A stretch of DNA of 64,000 nt from Lachnospiraceae bacterium (GCA_902381685.1 LR698958.1:351451-415450), one strand, 5' to 3'; positions 36,520 to 46,469 are shown, numbered from the stretch's first letter. Program-made: numbers and translations. Notes: generated by a model from the sequence alone, not told the origin.

Positions 36520-37713
36520 ATGTTAAAAGGAAAAACCGTTGTTCTAGGCGTAACCGGTGGGATTGCCGCATATAAAATCGCAAATCTGGCAAGCATGCTC
36601 GTCAAACTTCATTGTGATGTACAAGTAATTATGACGGAGAATGCAACAAATTTTATTCACCCGATTGCTTTTGAGACACTAACAAAAAATAAATGTCTGA
36701 TTGATACATTTGACCGCAATTTTCAGCATAAGGTGGAACACGTTTCCATCGCCAAGCGTGCGGACGTTGTTCTGATTGCCCCTGCAACTGCCAACGTTAT
36801 CGGCAAAATGGCAAACGGCATTGCGGACGATATGCTCACCACGACCGTTCTTGCGTGCAGATGCAAAAAAATCGTTTCCCCTGCGATGAACACAAATATG
36901 TACTGCAATCCCATCGTGCAGGATAATTTGAAGAAATTGCAGCACTATGGATTCGAAATCATCGAAGCAGACACCGGTTTCCTTGCCTGTGAAGACATCG
37001 GACAGGGGAAAATGCCTTCCCCTGAAGTATTACTGCAGTATATTTTAAAAGAAATCGCATTTGAAAAAGATATGAAGGGCAAACGTGTTCTCATCACTGC
37101 CGGTCCGACCCGCGAAGCGATTGACCCGGTCCGCTATATCACTAATCACTCTACGGGAAAAATGGGATATGCTCTCGCAAGAAACTGTATGCTGCGTGGA
37201 GCGGAAGTGACTTTAGTTACCGGACCGACAAGTATTGACCCTCCACCGTTTGTTCACGTTATCCCTGTCGTATCCGCAAAGGAGATGTTTGACACTGTAT
37301 GCAGCCACGCCAAAACACAGGATATTATTATCAAATCCGCTGCAGTTGCAGACTATCGCCCTATTACGGTTTCAGAAGAAAAAATGAAGAAATCGGACAG
37401 CGAACTTTCTATTCCACTGGAACGGACAGATGACATTCTGCAATATTTAGGACAAAACAAAAAAGAAAATCAATTTATATGCGGATTTTCAATGGAAACC
37501 GAAAATATGCTGGAAAACTCCAGACGAAAACTGGAAAAGAAGAACGCAGATATGATTGTTGCAAACAATTTAAAACAGAGCGGCGCAGGTTTCGGTACGG
37601 ATACCAATATCGTCACTCTCATCACAAAAGACAGCGAGCGTTCTCTTGACGTCATGTCGAAAGATGATGTGGCAAATGAAATCGTAAATACGATACTGGA
37701 AAAACTGTCATAA
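36520..37713 (+). CDS. coaBC: bifunctional phosphopantothenoylcysteine decarboxylase / phosphopantothenate-cysteine ligase
   Basis: Two coenzyme A steps in one 397-residue protein. The N-terminal flavodoxin-like CoaC domain has GGIAAYKIANLASML, the active-site His in VEHVSIAKRAD (about 75) and PAMNTNMYCNP (about 124-134, substrate clamp with the Cys at about 156-160). The C-terminal CoaB domain starts near residue 187 and has ITAGPTREAIDPVRYITNHS (about 191-210) and SAAVADYRP (about 285). It carries out the steps after CoaX, so the two divergent units cover pantothenate uptake to phosphopantetheine. Confidence 0.96.
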   Translation: MLKGKTVVLGVTGGIAAYKIANLASMLVKLHCDVQVIMTENATNFIHPIAFETLTKNKCLIDTFDRNFQHKVEHVSIAKRADVVLIAPATANVIGKMANGIADDMLTTTVLACRCKKIVSPAMNTNMYCNPIVQDNLKKLQHYGFEIIEADTGFLACEDIGQGKMPSPEVLLQYILKEIAFEKDMKGKRVLITAGPTREAIDPVRYITNHSTGKMGYALARNCMLRGAEVTLVTGPTSIDPPPFVHVIPVVSAKEMFDTVCSHAKTQDIIIKSAAVADYRPITVSEEKMKKSDSELSIPLERTDDILQYLGQNKKENQFICGFSMETENMLENSRRKLEKKNADMIVANNLKQSGAGFGTDTNIVTLITKDSERSLDVMSKDDVANEIVNTILEKLS

Positions 37714-37723
37714 TATAGAAAGA

Positions 37724-37749
37724 AGCGGGAAACTGTCCCGCTTTTTTTA
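37724..37749 (+). terminator. intrinsic terminator of coaBC
   Basis: AGCGGGA (37724-37730) pairs with TCCCGCT (37736-37742) and is followed by a T run. It lies 11 bases past the coaBC stop and just before the convergent nrdR stop; the minus-strand side is less T-rich but may also work. Confidence 0.8.
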
Positions 37750-38199
37750 TTTATCCAATATTTTCTTTAACTCAGCCATGAATGTGTTCACGTCTTTGAA
37801 CTCACGATATACCGAAGCAAATCTTACATAGGCAACTGCATCTAATTCTTTCAGTTTCTCCATAACAATCTCTCCGATAACCGTGCTGGAAATTTCTTTC
37901 TCCTCTCTTTTAAAAATCTCCGTCTCAACAGCATCAATTGTTTTCTGTATCTCCTCCGCTGAAACCGGACGTTTGTAGCAGGCACGAAGAACGCCCGCCT
38001 CTATTTTTGAACGATCATACTGTTCTCTATTATTGTCTTTCTTAATAATGATAAGCGGAATGGTCTCTATCTTCTCATATGTGGTAAAACGTTTGCCACA
38101 CTCATCACATGAACGCCTTCTTCTAATAGAAGTTCCGTCCTCCGCCGGTCTTGAATCGATAACTCTTGTATCCGCATGATTACAATATGGGCATTTCAT
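37747..38199 (-). CDS. nrdR: transcriptional repressor NrdR
   Basis: A 150-residue repressor of ribonucleotide reductase genes. Its zinc ribbon has Cys3/Cys6 in MKCPYCNHADTRVIDSR and the CDECGKRF pair (about 31-34); an ATP-cone (about 49-139) follows with PLIIIKKDNNREQYDRSK. Binding of dATP/ATP sets its DNA affinity. The likely target in this window is the nrdD-nrdG operon at 47-50 kb, though I did not recognise a clear NrdR box there. Confidence 0.96.
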   Translation of the reverse strand: MKCPYCNHADTRVIDSRPAEDGTSIRRRRSCDECGKRFTTYEKIETIPLIIIKKDNNREQYDRSKIEAGVLRACYKRPVSAEEIQKTIDAVETEIFKREEKEISSTVIGEIVMEKLKELDAVAYVRFASVYREFKDVNTFMAELKKILDK

Positions 38200-38254
38200 T
38201 TCTCTTCCCTCTTTTCACTCGTTTTCTCTAGTATATAAGTTCGTCTGAAACTTG

Positions 38255-38515
38255 TCAATATTTACAGTTTTTCAGAAATTTTTCTTCTTTTATCTCCACC
38301 AAAATAATGTCTTCCCCTATTTTTTTAATACATTCAAACGGAATTACATACTCCGAGTCATTGCCGAGAAAACCGCATATCCGCCCCGGTCCGGGAATAA
38401 TAATTGCCTCCACATTTCCGGTACACAAATTAATTTCCAAATCCACCACACAGCCAAGCCGTTTACAATCACATGAATTAATCACTTCTTTCTCTCTTAA
38501 TTCACAAAGCCGCAT
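38255..38515 (-). CDS. YlmC/YmxH-family sporulation protein (PRC-barrel)
   Basis: A small 86-residue PRC-barrel protein. The N-terminus MRLCELREKEVINSCDCKRLG and the central GNVEAIIIPGPGRICGFLG are typical of the YlmC/YmxH group, which occurs only in spore-formers and is linked to sporulation by phylogeny and expression. The first stretch is 21 residues in the protein; its key points are the double Cys and the VI-S pattern. It stands alone between nrdR and an ABC exporter. Confidence 0.85.
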   Translation of the reverse strand: MRLCELREKEVINSCDCKRLGCVVDLEINLCTGNVEAIIIPGPGRICGFLGNDSEYVIPFECIKKIGEDIILVEIKEEKFLKNCKY

Positions 38516-38572
38516 ACACTACCGTCCTATCTTATTGATATTATTAGTAGTATATGCGGCCTATCATAAATC

Positions 38573-39796
38573 TTATGCTGACATTACTTTTTCGCTTTCA
38601 AATGCTTTTGCAATTACACCTGTCAGAACAAGTCCTGCACCCAATGTAATGGCGAGGGTGATTCCATACTGTACCATTGTCACTTCCTGCGTAAGAATAC
38701 CCTGCAGTGTAATGGCGCTGTTATAGAACGGAATAAAATATGAAGACATTGTCGGATCTTTTGTCGTGTACATTGTCAGTAATCCAACTACAAGAACTAT
38801 CATGTACACCGGCATAACAAACGAGTTTGCTTCCTTAATTGTCTTTGCAAATACGGATACGAGAGCAATAATCGTTGCATACAGAAATGCCAGTGCAATA
38901 ATCAATACTGCCAGCATAATAATCTGCTGCGTACTCCATTTCATATCCATTCCCTGTGTCGCTCCGCCCATCATCTGATCCTGAATAATCGGCATACTTA
39001 CAACCATTCCCACAACGGAAACAACTGCAGATATTCCTGATATTACCATCAGGGCGAACACTTTTCCAAAAATAATCGAACTTCTTTTTATCGGAGTAAC
39101 CAAAAGGCTTGCCATCGTTCCTCTTTCTTTCTCCCCTGCAATCATATCCGTTCCGATTGACATTGCTCCGGCGAATAAAAGAAGAGTTAAAAGATATGGA
39201 AGCATTGTTCCAAGCGCTTTCGCTCCCGCCTTATTGTCGTCCTGAATAATCGTCTCTTTTGTGTCGGCATTTACCGTAAAAATGGAAATACGGCTCATGT
39301 CTCCAACTCTTTCATTCAGTAATGTCTGTCTGTATGCCTCAAGCGTCTGCACTCCGATTTTGTTGTATGCTGCCTGAGAATACTCCTCCGATGGATTGTG
39401 GTAGACAGTTACCTGAGGAACTTTGTCCCCATTTTTATAGTTTTTAATGTCCTCTTCAAATCCTTCCGGGAATACGATAAACAAGTCTGCCTTCCCGTCT
39501 TTCAATTCCTGTTTGATTTTCTTTTCCTGTTTCTCTGTTATATTCCCCGAATTTTCCACTTGCATATCCAGTTTTGCACTCTCACAAAATGCCTGAAATC
39601 CTGCCGGTTCATTTTGTATATATACTTTGGACTTATGCGCTTCAATGTCGTCCTGCATATTGCTCATAATATTTCCCATTAAATACAGTACACCGAGCAT
39701 TGCGGCAACCGGAAGAATGAATACGGAAAATACCATTTTTTTGTCCTTAAATACACGGACAATCTCTTTTTTGAAAATTTCTTTTATTCCACTCAT
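38573..39796 (-). CDS. ABC-2 type exporter permease (NatB-like)
   Basis: A 407-residue permease with one membrane helix at the N-terminus (about 22-42), a large outside domain of about 140 residues, and five to six helices in the C-terminal half, with the conserved MIAGEKERGTMASLLVTPIKRS (about 218-238, in two parts MIAGEKERGTMAS and LLVTPIKRS). This is the layout of NatB and related ABC-2 permeases that export sodium, drugs or peptides. The ATPase gene lies directly upstream with no gap, so they form one transporter. Substrate unknown. Confidence 0.88.
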   Translation of the reverse strand: MSGIKEIFKKEIVRVFKDKKMVFSVFILPVAAMLGVLYLMGNIMSNMQDDIEAHKSKVYIQNEPAGFQAFCESAKLDMQVENSGNITEKQEKKIKQELKDGKADLFIVFPEGFEEDIKNYKNGDKVPQVTVYHNPSEEYSQAAYNKIGVQTLEAYRQTLLNERVGDMSRISIFTVNADTKETIIQDDNKAGAKALGTMLPYLLTLLLFAGAMSIGTDMIAGEKERGTMASLLVTPIKRSSIIFGKVFALMVISGISAVVSVVGMVVSMPIIQDQMMGGATQGMDMKWSTQQIIMLAVLIIALAFLYATIIALVSVFAKTIKEANSFVMPVYMIVLVVGLLTMYTTKDPTMSSYFIPFYNSAITLQGILTQEVTMVQYGITLAITLGAGLVLTGVIAKAFESEKVMSA

Positions 39797-40570
39797 TTAT
39801 GCTTCCCCCTTTCTCGCCTTATACAGTTCAAAGAAAGCATCTTCCAAATCATCTGTATGTGTTCTTTCCAATAATTCGGCAAGGGTTCCCTCTGCCACTT
39901 TCTTTCCGTCGATGATAACCCCGATCCTGTCACAGAGTTTCTCCGCCTCCGACATAATATGGGTGGAAACAATAACGAGTTTTCCCTCGTCTCTTAATTT
40001 CTTCAAATAATCCGTAACACTTCTCGCCGTCACAATGTCCAGTCCGTTTGTCGGCTCGTCGAAAATAACAATTTCCGGATCATGTACTAAGCTAACCGCG
40101 ATGGCTGCTTTCTGTTTCATACCTGTTGACAATTCTTTAATCTGCTTATGAGCAAAATCCTTGATACCAAAATAAGTAAACAGTTCCTCTTTTCTCTCCC
40201 GCAGTACATCTTTTGGCACATTATGTAATCTTCCAAAAAAATCAAACATATAGTCCGGTGAAAACTGAGGATCCAGTTTAATGTCGCTTGTCAGAAAACC
40301 GATACTGTTGCGGACAGCCTCCGCCTCTTTCTGTACTTCGTGTCCCGCCACATAAATTTCCCCATCTGTCGCTCTTATGATTGTTGCAATACATCTGAGC
40401 GTCGTTGTCTTTCCTGCACCGTTTGGTCCCAACAGACCGTAGATTTCTCCGTTATTTGCAGTCAGGCTTAAATTATCCACCGCAACTTTTGTATTGCTCT
40501 TCGTCTTTGATTCTTTCATTTGTTTTTTGTTTAGTTTAAATACTTTGGTAAGGTTTTTAATCTCAATCAT
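39797..40570 (-). CDS. ABC transporter ATP-binding protein (NatA-like)
   Basis: Powers the permease encoded next. The 257-residue ATPase has Walker A GPNGAGKTTTLR (about 48-59), signature ELSTGMKQKAAIA (about 145-157), Walker B IVIFDEPTNGLD (about 166-177) and the H-loop VSTHIMSEAEKL (about 199-210). TGMKQK in place of SGGQ-type signatures is common in NatA-like exporters. GGGAAAG precedes the ATG. No drug-resistance or immunity gene is next to it, so the substrate stays open. Confidence 0.92.
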   Translation of the reverse strand: MIEIKNLTKVFKLNKKQMKESKTKSNTKVAVDNLSLTANNGEIYGLLGPNGAGKTTTLRCIATIIRATDGEIYVAGHEVQKEAEAVRNSIGFLTSDIKLDPQFSPDYMFDFFGRLHNVPKDVLRERKEELFTYFGIKDFAHKQIKELSTGMKQKAAIAVSLVHDPEIVIFDEPTNGLDIVTARSVTDYLKKLRDEGKLVIVSTHIMSEAEKLCDRIGVIIDGKKVAEGTLAELLERTHTDDLEDAFFELYKARKGEA

Positions 40571-40650
40571 CTTTCCCTCCCCTTTCCTATTGTATTAGTA
40601 TGCCAATACAATACGCTTTTCTTTTTCATTTGTCAATAGGCAAATGCTAT

Positions 40651-41979
40651 CTACATATAATTGTATTTTCCTTTCTTCCTGATGAAGAAATACCCTGACA
40701 AAAATACGCTCATAAATTCCGCAAGAGGTACGGAAAGCCACACTCCGTTTACTCCAATTAACGTAGGAAGTACAAGAATATTTATCACTATCAAAACAAA
40801 TGTGCGGACAAAAGAAATAATCGCAGAAGTTTTTCCGTCCGAAAATGCGGTAAACATAGAAGAAGAAAAAATATTGATTCCCGCAAAAACAAAGTTTAAA
40901 GAAAACAGGAAAAATCCCGTCTTGGCAAGTGCATATGTCTCCGTTCCTGCCGGAGTGAAAATCTCCACGATGACCGGTGACATTACCAGAGCAAATACAG
41001 TCACAATAATGGAGGAAATCGCGATAAACCCAACGCAGATTTTAAAAATCCTCTTTAACAGTCTCTGATTTCCGCTGCCGTAGTTGTAACTGATAACAGG
41101 AGCAACGCCCATCGAAAATCCCATGTACAGCGCATTAAATAAAAACTGCCCGTACAGAACAATGGTAATCGCGGCAACACCCGCTTCTCCGACTAACTTC
41201 AACATCATAATGTTATATAGGAAGGTTACGATTGCCCCTGAAAGGTTTGTCACCATTTCTGATGAACCGTTAAAAGAACTTTCCGCCAAGACAGACCATC
41301 TTATTTTCGGTTTCACTAAATAGAGTGAATGACGGACAAAAAGAAAATATATTATACCTGCCAAAGCCGGAATTAACTGTCCGATCCCCGTGGCAAGCGC
41401 CGCTCCTTCTACTCCCATATGAAATACGCCCATAAACACATAATCCAAAATCATGTTTGCAATCCCACCGCTTATTGTGAGGGCAAGTCCCAAGACAGGT
41501 TTCCCCGCCGTCACAAAGAACGTCTGAAACACTAACTGCAGTATACAGGCAGGCGCTAAAAACAGACAGACACTCAAATATCCTACACAGTAATCCATAA
41601 GAACGTCCGTCGCTCCGAGCAGGCGCACAATCGGATTGATAAACAGATTTCCAAAAACCATAAAAATAATTCCGATGACAACTGCTGCCAAAACAAGAAA
41701 AGAAAAATCCTCACACGCTTCTTTTTCTTTCTTTTCTCCTAATTTTTTCGCAATAATGGCACTTCCTCCCGTTGCCAGCATAACTCCTATGGCAATCAAT
41801 AAACTAATCGCAGGATAGACGATATTCGTCGCCGAAAGAGCGTCTGTCCCCACGAGCCTTGAAATAAAAATTCCGTCCACGATTGTATATAGTGACATAA
41901 ATACCATCATAACCATAGTCGGAAATGCAAAACGAAGGAGCGAAAAGAATTTAAACTCCTTTGAAATTGAATTTGACAT
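40651..41979 (-). CDS. MATE-family multidrug efflux transporter
   Basis: A 442-residue cation- or proton-coupled antiporter with 12 predicted helices in two MatE halves. The first half starts LRFAFPTMVMMVFMSLYTIVDGIFI (helix 1, residues about 15-39, with P and D at the usual places) and includes ATGGSAIIAKKLGEKK (about 63-78); the second half has GMGVAPVISYNYGSGNQRLL-like VAPVISYNYGSGN (about 296-308). It is transcribed from a MerR-type promoter with a 19-base spacer (42024-42054) and divergent from the merR gene, so it is probably induced by drug-like ligands. Confidence 0.92.
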   Translation of the reverse strand: MSNSISKEFKFFSLLRFAFPTMVMMVFMSLYTIVDGIFISRLVGTDALSATNIVYPAISLLIAIGVMLATGGSAIIAKKLGEKKEKEACEDFSFLVLAAVVIGIIFMVFGNLFINPIVRLLGATDVLMDYCVGYLSVCLFLAPACILQLVFQTFFVTAGKPVLGLALTISGGIANMILDYVFMGVFHMGVEGAALATGIGQLIPALAGIIYFLFVRHSLYLVKPKIRWSVLAESSFNGSSEMVTNLSGAIVTFLYNIMMLKLVGEAGVAAITIVLYGQFLFNALYMGFSMGVAPVISYNYGSGNQRLLKRIFKICVGFIAISSIIVTVFALVMSPVIVEIFTPAGTETYALAKTGFFLFSLNFVFAGINIFSSSMFTAFSDGKTSAIISFVRTFVLIVINILVLPTLIGVNGVWLSVPLAEFMSVFLSGYFFIRKKGKYNYM

Positions 41980-42023
41980 ACTATGTCCCCCTTTTCCATA
42001 TATATTTACGCATCACGCATACT

Positions 42024-42054
42024 ATGATAAACTATAGAGTAAGTCTATAGTCAA
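42024..42054 (-). promoter_or_regulatory. MerR-type operator-promoter of the MATE gene
   Basis: On the minus strand TTGACT (-35, 42049-42054) and TATCAT (-10, 42024-42029) are separated by 19 bases, the long spacer that MerR activators correct by DNA distortion. The spacer holds a perfect inverted repeat, ACTATAG (42031-42037) and CTATAGT (42045-42051) with a 7-base gap, which fits a MerR-family dimer site. The regulator is the divergent gene starting at 42067. Confidence 0.83.
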
Positions 42055-42066
42055 GAGGAGGCTAAC

Positions 42067-42879
42067 ATGAATTCAAACAGATATTTAACAACAGGAGAAT
42101 TTGCAAAACTGACGGGAGTGACAAAACATACTCTCTTTTACTACGATAAGATTCAGCTTTTTTCTCCCGACATAAAGGCAGAAAACGGTTATCGTTTTTA
42201 TTCATTAGAACAGTTGGAAGCGTTTGATGTCATTCAAATTCTGCGAGAACTGAATATGCCTTTGGAAGAAATCAAAACATATATGAACAGCCGAAGTCCT
42301 CATCATCTTTTGGAACTTTTTCAGAAAGAAAGTCAGCTTATTGATAAGCAGATTAAAAAATTGACACACATGAAAAACTGGATAGAGAAAAAACGCTGCC
42401 ATATTGATACACTACTTCAGACAAATATTGAGAAAGTTTCCGTTGTACATGAATCTGAAAAATATATGATACAATCGGAATCGACACTGGACGATGAGCG
42501 TGTTTGGGCAGAAAAAATCGGGGAATTGTTTAATTACTGTGAGGAAAATGGGGTAAAAAGTCTTGATCCCATCGGATACAGACAAAATACGACCGATATT
42601 CAAAACGGGGTTTTTCACCGCTACCGCATTTTCTATGAATTATTGGACGAAAAACCAAAAAAAATCCCCTATCAGATAAAACCTGAAGGGGACTACCTTG
42701 TTGCCTACCACAGAGGACATTGGAAGACAATGGGGAATACTTATAAAAAAATGTTAAGTTTTGCGAAGGACAATTCTCTCTCACTTGGGGACTACTTTTA
42801 TGAAGACTGTATATTTGACAGCCTTACCTTCCAGAAGGAGGAAGATTACATCACCCGTCTGACCTGTCAGATACTTTAA
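42067..42879 (+). CDS. MerR-family activator with GyrI-like ligand-binding domain (BmrR-like)
   Basis: A 270-residue regulator. The winged helix-turn-helix at the N-terminus ([20 protein letters not shown], about 7-26) ends with NGYRFYS; a dimerisation coiled coil (about 80-115) leads to a C-terminal domain of about 150 residues (about 125-270) with the [10 protein letters not shown] pattern of GyrI-like effector-binding domains (about 209-218). BmrR-type regulators of this layout bind hydrophobic cations and turn on an efflux pump. Here the divergent MATE gene is the obvious target. It ends 4 bases inside the 3' end of the convergent ABC gene. Confidence 0.92.
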   Translation: MNSNRYLTTGEFAKLTGVTKHTLFYYDKIQLFSPDIKAENGYRFYSLEQLEAFDVIQILRELNMPLEEIKTYMNSRSPHHLLELFQKESQLIDKQIKKLTHMKNWIEKKRCHIDTLLQTNIEKVSVVHESEKYMIQSESTLDDERVWAEKIGELFNYCEENGVKSLDPIGYRQNTTDIQNGVFHRYRIFYELLDEKPKKIPYQIKPEGDYLVAYHRGHWKTMGNTYKKMLSFAKDNSLSLGDYFYEDCIFDSLTFQKEEDYITRLTCQIL

Positions 42880-44612
42880 TGAAACTGGCTTTTATACAGT
42901 TCTGCGTAAAAGCCTTCTTTTTGCAATAATTCTTCATGTTTTCCCTGTTCAATAATATTTCCGTCACGCATCACCAAAATACAGTCTGCCTCCTGTATGG
43001 TGGAAAGTCTGTGTGCCACGATAAAACTTGTCCTTCCCTCCATCATCTGTCGGAAAGCGTCCTGTACTTTTACTTCCGTTCTCGTGTCTATGGAAGAGGT
43101 CGCCTCATCTAAGATGAGCATGGAAGGTAACTGCAGCATAACTCTCGCTATACAGATTAACTGCTTCTGCCCCTGAGAAAGATTTCCTCCCTCCTCCGTG
43201 ATAATGGTATCGTATCCGTTTTCCATTCGCTGTATGAACCCGTGAGCAAATGCCTTCTTTGCCGCCCGCTCAATTTCTTCTCTTGTGGCATCGGGCTTTC
43301 CATATGCAATATTATCGGCAATGCTGCATGACTTTAACCATGTTTCCTGCAGAACCATTCCATAGTTCGCACGCAGACTGTCCTTTGTTATATCCTTTAC
43401 ATCTCTGCCGCTGACAACCATTTTACCGCTGTCTATATCATAGAAACGCATTAGAAGATTAATCAATGTTGTCTTGCCACACCCCGTAGGTCCTACAATG
43501 GCAATTTTCTGTCCGGCTTTTACATTGAGATTCAGATTTTTTAGCAACTCTTTGTCAGGCTGATATGAAAAAGACACCTCTTTTAATTCCACATTTCCAT
43601 CTGCCTTTTCCAATATTTCTTTCTCTTTTGCATCGTCTTTTTCTTCCTGTTCTTCCATAAAATCAAATACCCGTCTTGCGCACGCCAACGCATTTTGCAG
43701 TTCCGTGACAACACCGGAAATCTCATTAAACGGCTTCGTATATTGATTTGCATAACTTAAGAAACTTGATAACTGACCGACACTGATTCTTCCGTGAATG
43801 GCAAAAATCGCTCCGGTAATCCCTACACCCGCATAGACAAGTCCGTTGATAAATCGGGTTGTCGGATTTGTTATGGAAGAAAAGAAAATAGCTTTTACAC
43901 TACAGTCTTTCAATTCTTCATTCACTTTCTTGAAGCGTTTCATCGCTCTGTCCTGATATCCAAATGCCTGTACGATTTTTTGATTTCCCACAATCTCGTC
44001 GGTGAGGGAAGTCAATTCCCCCCTAACCTCCGATTGTTTCCGAAACATCATATATGTTTTCTTTGCCACAAAACCTGCCACAAAGAAAGAAAGCGGTGTG
44101 ATCAAAATAACAATCAGTGAAATCTGAAAATGAATGGACACCATGAAAATAAGTGTTCCTACAATAGTCACTATTCCCGTAAATAACTGTGAAAATCCCA
44201 TCAACAATCCGTCAGAAAACTGTTCCACATCTGTAATAACCCTGCTTATAATTTCGCCATACTGATGTGAATCAATATATTTTAGGGGCAATTTCTGTAA
44301 ATGTTCAAATGCATCTGTCCTCACGTCATTCACAACCCGATATGTGATGCGGTTATTACACAAATTCATCAGCCACTGCGTTATACTTGTAAGAATTGTC
44401 ACCGCTGCCAACTTCATTAAAATCTCCGTTATCCCCTGAAAATCTACTTTTCCTTTTCCTAAAATCAAATCTACTCCCTGCCCGATAAGAATCGGTGCGT
44501 ACAGCGTACAGAGAACTGTCGCTACGGCAAACCCAAGCGATAAGATGAGAATCGGCAAATATGGTTTCAGCAGATAAATCACTTTCTTTATCGTGTCATA
44601 TTGTTTACGCAT
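42876..44612 (-). CDS. ABC exporter half-transporter (canonical catalytic subunit of a heterodimer)
   Basis: A 578-residue type IV ABC exporter: six membrane helices (about 1-320) and a nucleotide-binding domain with Walker [13 protein letters not shown], signature [13 protein letters not shown], Walker [13 protein letters not shown] (catalytic Glu present) and H-loop VAHRLST. The signature reads LSQGQ instead of LSGGQ; it would face the degenerate Walker A/B of the partner. The start is the ATG at 44612 behind GGAGG; the longer frame from 44669 lacks one. It overlaps the partner's end by 8 bases, so the two halves are made together. Substrates of such pairs are usually drugs or peptides. Confidence 0.92.
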   Translation of the reverse strand: MRKQYDTIKKVIYLLKPYLPILILSLGFAVATVLCTLYAPILIGQGVDLILGKGKVDFQGITEILMKLAAVTILTSITQWLMNLCNNRITYRVVNDVRTDAFEHLQKLPLKYIDSHQYGEIISRVITDVEQFSDGLLMGFSQLFTGIVTIVGTLIFMVSIHFQISLIVILITPLSFFVAGFVAKKTYMMFRKQSEVRGELTSLTDEIVGNQKIVQAFGYQDRAMKRFKKVNEELKDCSVKAIFFSSITNPTTRFINGLVYAGVGITGAIFAIHGRISVGQLSSFLSYANQYTKPFNEISGVVTELQNALACARRVFDFMEEQEEKDDAKEKEILEKADGNVELKEVSFSYQPDKELLKNLNLNVKAGQKIAIVGPTGCGKTTLINLLMRFYDIDSGKMVVSGRDVKDITKDSLRANYGMVLQETWLKSCSIADNIAYGKPDATREEIERAAKKAFAHGFIQRMENGYDTIITEEGGNLSQGQKQLICIARVMLQLPSMLILDEATSSIDTRTEVKVQDAFRQMMEGRTSFIVAHRLSTIQEADCILVMRDGNIIEQGKHEELLQKEGFYAELYKSQFH

Positions 44613-46344
44613 GGTCGGACACCTCCTCCTTAGAAAGTTGAGAAGAACAGATTTCCCTGTACACTTCACAGTTTTTCAGCAGTTCCCCATGAGTTCCGCT
44701 GCCCACAAGTTTTCCTTTATCCAAAACAAAAATCTTGTCCGCTTTCATCATAGACATTACTCTCTGCGAGACAATGCAGACCGTCATGGAATCCGTATGT
44801 TTCGCTATCGCTTTTCTCAACTTTGCATCTGTGGCAAAATCAAGCGCCGATGTACTGTCGTCCAAAATCAGTATCTCCGGTTTTCTCACCAATGCCCTCG
44901 CTATTGTCAGGCGCTGTTTCTGACCGCCGGATAGATTTTTTCCGCCTTCCTGCACAATGGTATCCAACTCTTTTTCCTTATCTTTCACTATGTTTCCCGC
45001 CTGCGCGATGCGAAGAGCCTCCCAGATTTCCTCATCGGAGGCATTTTCATTTCCAAACAGCATATTGTCACGGATTGTCCCGTGAAATAAAACTGCCTTC
45101 TGCGGCACAATGCCAAATTTCTCCCGCAACGCTGTTAAATCATACTCTTTTACATCTCTTCCGTCTATCTTCACACTTCCCGAAAAGACATCATAAAATC
45201 TTGGCAGAAGATTGATAAGCGTTGTTTTTCCCGATCCGGTTCCGCCGATAATACCAACTGTTTCTCCTCTCTTTACGGACAGGGTAATATCTGATAGAAC
45301 TTCTTCCTTATCTCCGTAGTACATCATGCTCACTTTGTCCAATTCAATTTTCATTTCACCGTTTTTCGTTTCTTCTGCCACACCGTCTCCACCGTGAATT
45401 GATGTCTCCAGCGCAAGCACTTCATTGATACGCTCTGCCGATGCGAGCGCTTTTGTAAATGTGATAATTAAATTTGCCAGTGCAACCAGTGCAAGCAGAA
45501 TCTGTGACATATAATTTACAAGCGCCACTATTTCTCCCTGAGAAAGATTACCGTAATAAACTTCCTGACCGCCGAACCACACAATTAAAATCGTCGCCCC
45601 GTTTACAATCAAATAGGTTATCGGATTTAAAAGCGCCGATATTTTCCCCACGAAAATCTGCATATGCATCAGATTTTTCGTCTCCTGACGAAACTCCTCT
45701 TTTTCCCTTTCCTGCATGCGAAACGCTCTGACAACACGAACTCCCGACAGATTTTCTCTCGTCATCAGCATAACCTTTTCCAGTCTTTTCTGCACTTTTC
45801 TATATAACGGTATTGTCCATATCATAATTCCGTAAATGACTACGGAAAGAAGCGGCACTGCCACAACAAAAATCAACGCCAGTTTTACGCTGATGGTAAA
45901 CGCCATCGCCATCGCTCCCACCACAATAAAAGGAGAGCGCAAAAATAATCGGAGTACAAGATTTACCCCTGACTGTACCTGATTGATGTCACTTGTTATC
46001 CTCGTCACAAGCGTGGCATTTCCCACCATATCCAGTTCACGGTAGGAAAGGCGTCCGATATGCCTGAAGAAGTCTTCTCTCAGTTCCGTTCCAAATCCTA
46101 CAGCTGCTTTCGCTGCAAAATATTGGGCAGTGAGGGAACATGCAAGTCCAAGCACACCAAAAGCAACTAAAATTCCACCCATTTTCCACACAAATGACAT
46201 ATTTTGATTTTTTATCCCCACATCAATCATTCTCGCCATAATAATCGGAACCGTTAATTCAAAACATGCTTCCAATAATTTGAACAGCGGGCCAATAATA
46301 CTTTCTTTTTTGTAATGCCTTAAATATTTTAATAACTTTCTCAT
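44605..46344 (-). CDS. ABC exporter half-transporter (degenerate-site subunit of a heterodimer)
   Basis: A 579-residue ABC exporter with the same layout as the next gene. Walker A is GGTGSGKTTLIN and the signature NLSGGQKQRL is normal, but Walker B ends ILILDDSTSALD, with Asp in place of the catalytic Glu, and the H-loop reads CIVSQRVMS with Gln in place of His. So ATP hydrolysis at this subunit's Walker site should be weak, the pattern known from heterodimeric exporters such as TM287/288 and BmrCD. The partner has the full catalytic set. Together they form one multidrug-type exporter in the efflux region. Confidence 0.93.
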   Translation of the reverse strand: MRKLLKYLRHYKKESIIGPLFKLLEACFELTVPIIMARMIDVGIKNQNMSFVWKMGGILVAFGVLGLACSLTAQYFAAKAAVGFGTELREDFFRHIGRLSYRELDMVGNATLVTRITSDINQVQSGVNLVLRLFLRSPFIVVGAMAMAFTISVKLALIFVVAVPLLSVVIYGIMIWTIPLYRKVQKRLEKVMLMTRENLSGVRVVRAFRMQEREKEEFRQETKNLMHMQIFVGKISALLNPITYLIVNGATILIVWFGGQEVYYGNLSQGEIVALVNYMSQILLALVALANLIITFTKALASAERINEVLALETSIHGGDGVAEETKNGEMKIELDKVSMMYYGDKEEVLSDITLSVKRGETVGIIGGTGSGKTTLINLLPRFYDVFSGSVKIDGRDVKEYDLTALREKFGIVPQKAVLFHGTIRDNMLFGNENASDEEIWEALRIAQAGNIVKDKEKELDTIVQEGGKNLSGGQKQRLTIARALVRKPEILILDDSTSALDFATDAKLRKAIAKHTDSMTVCIVSQRVMSMMKADKIFVLDKGKLVGSGTHGELLKNCEVYREICSSQLSKEEVSDHA

Positions 46345-46407
46345 TTCTTCCCCTTCTTTTATTTCTTCTGACTCACTATTTTACCACGAACATTTTCTCT
46401 CTTCAAC

Positions 46408-46436
46408 TTGTCATTTCCCCTGAAATTGTCTATACT
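46408..46436 (+). promoter_or_regulatory. sigmaA-type promoter of the YbaK-like gene
   Basis: TTGTCA (46408-46413) and TATACT (46431-46436) have a 17-base spacer, 33 bases before the ATG at 46470. AAGGAGG follows. A short inverted repeat ATTGTC / GACAAT overlaps the -10 region and could be an operator, though this is weak. Confidence 0.65.
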
Positions 46437-46469
46437 GACAACAGACAATATATAAGGAGGATTCCCATT

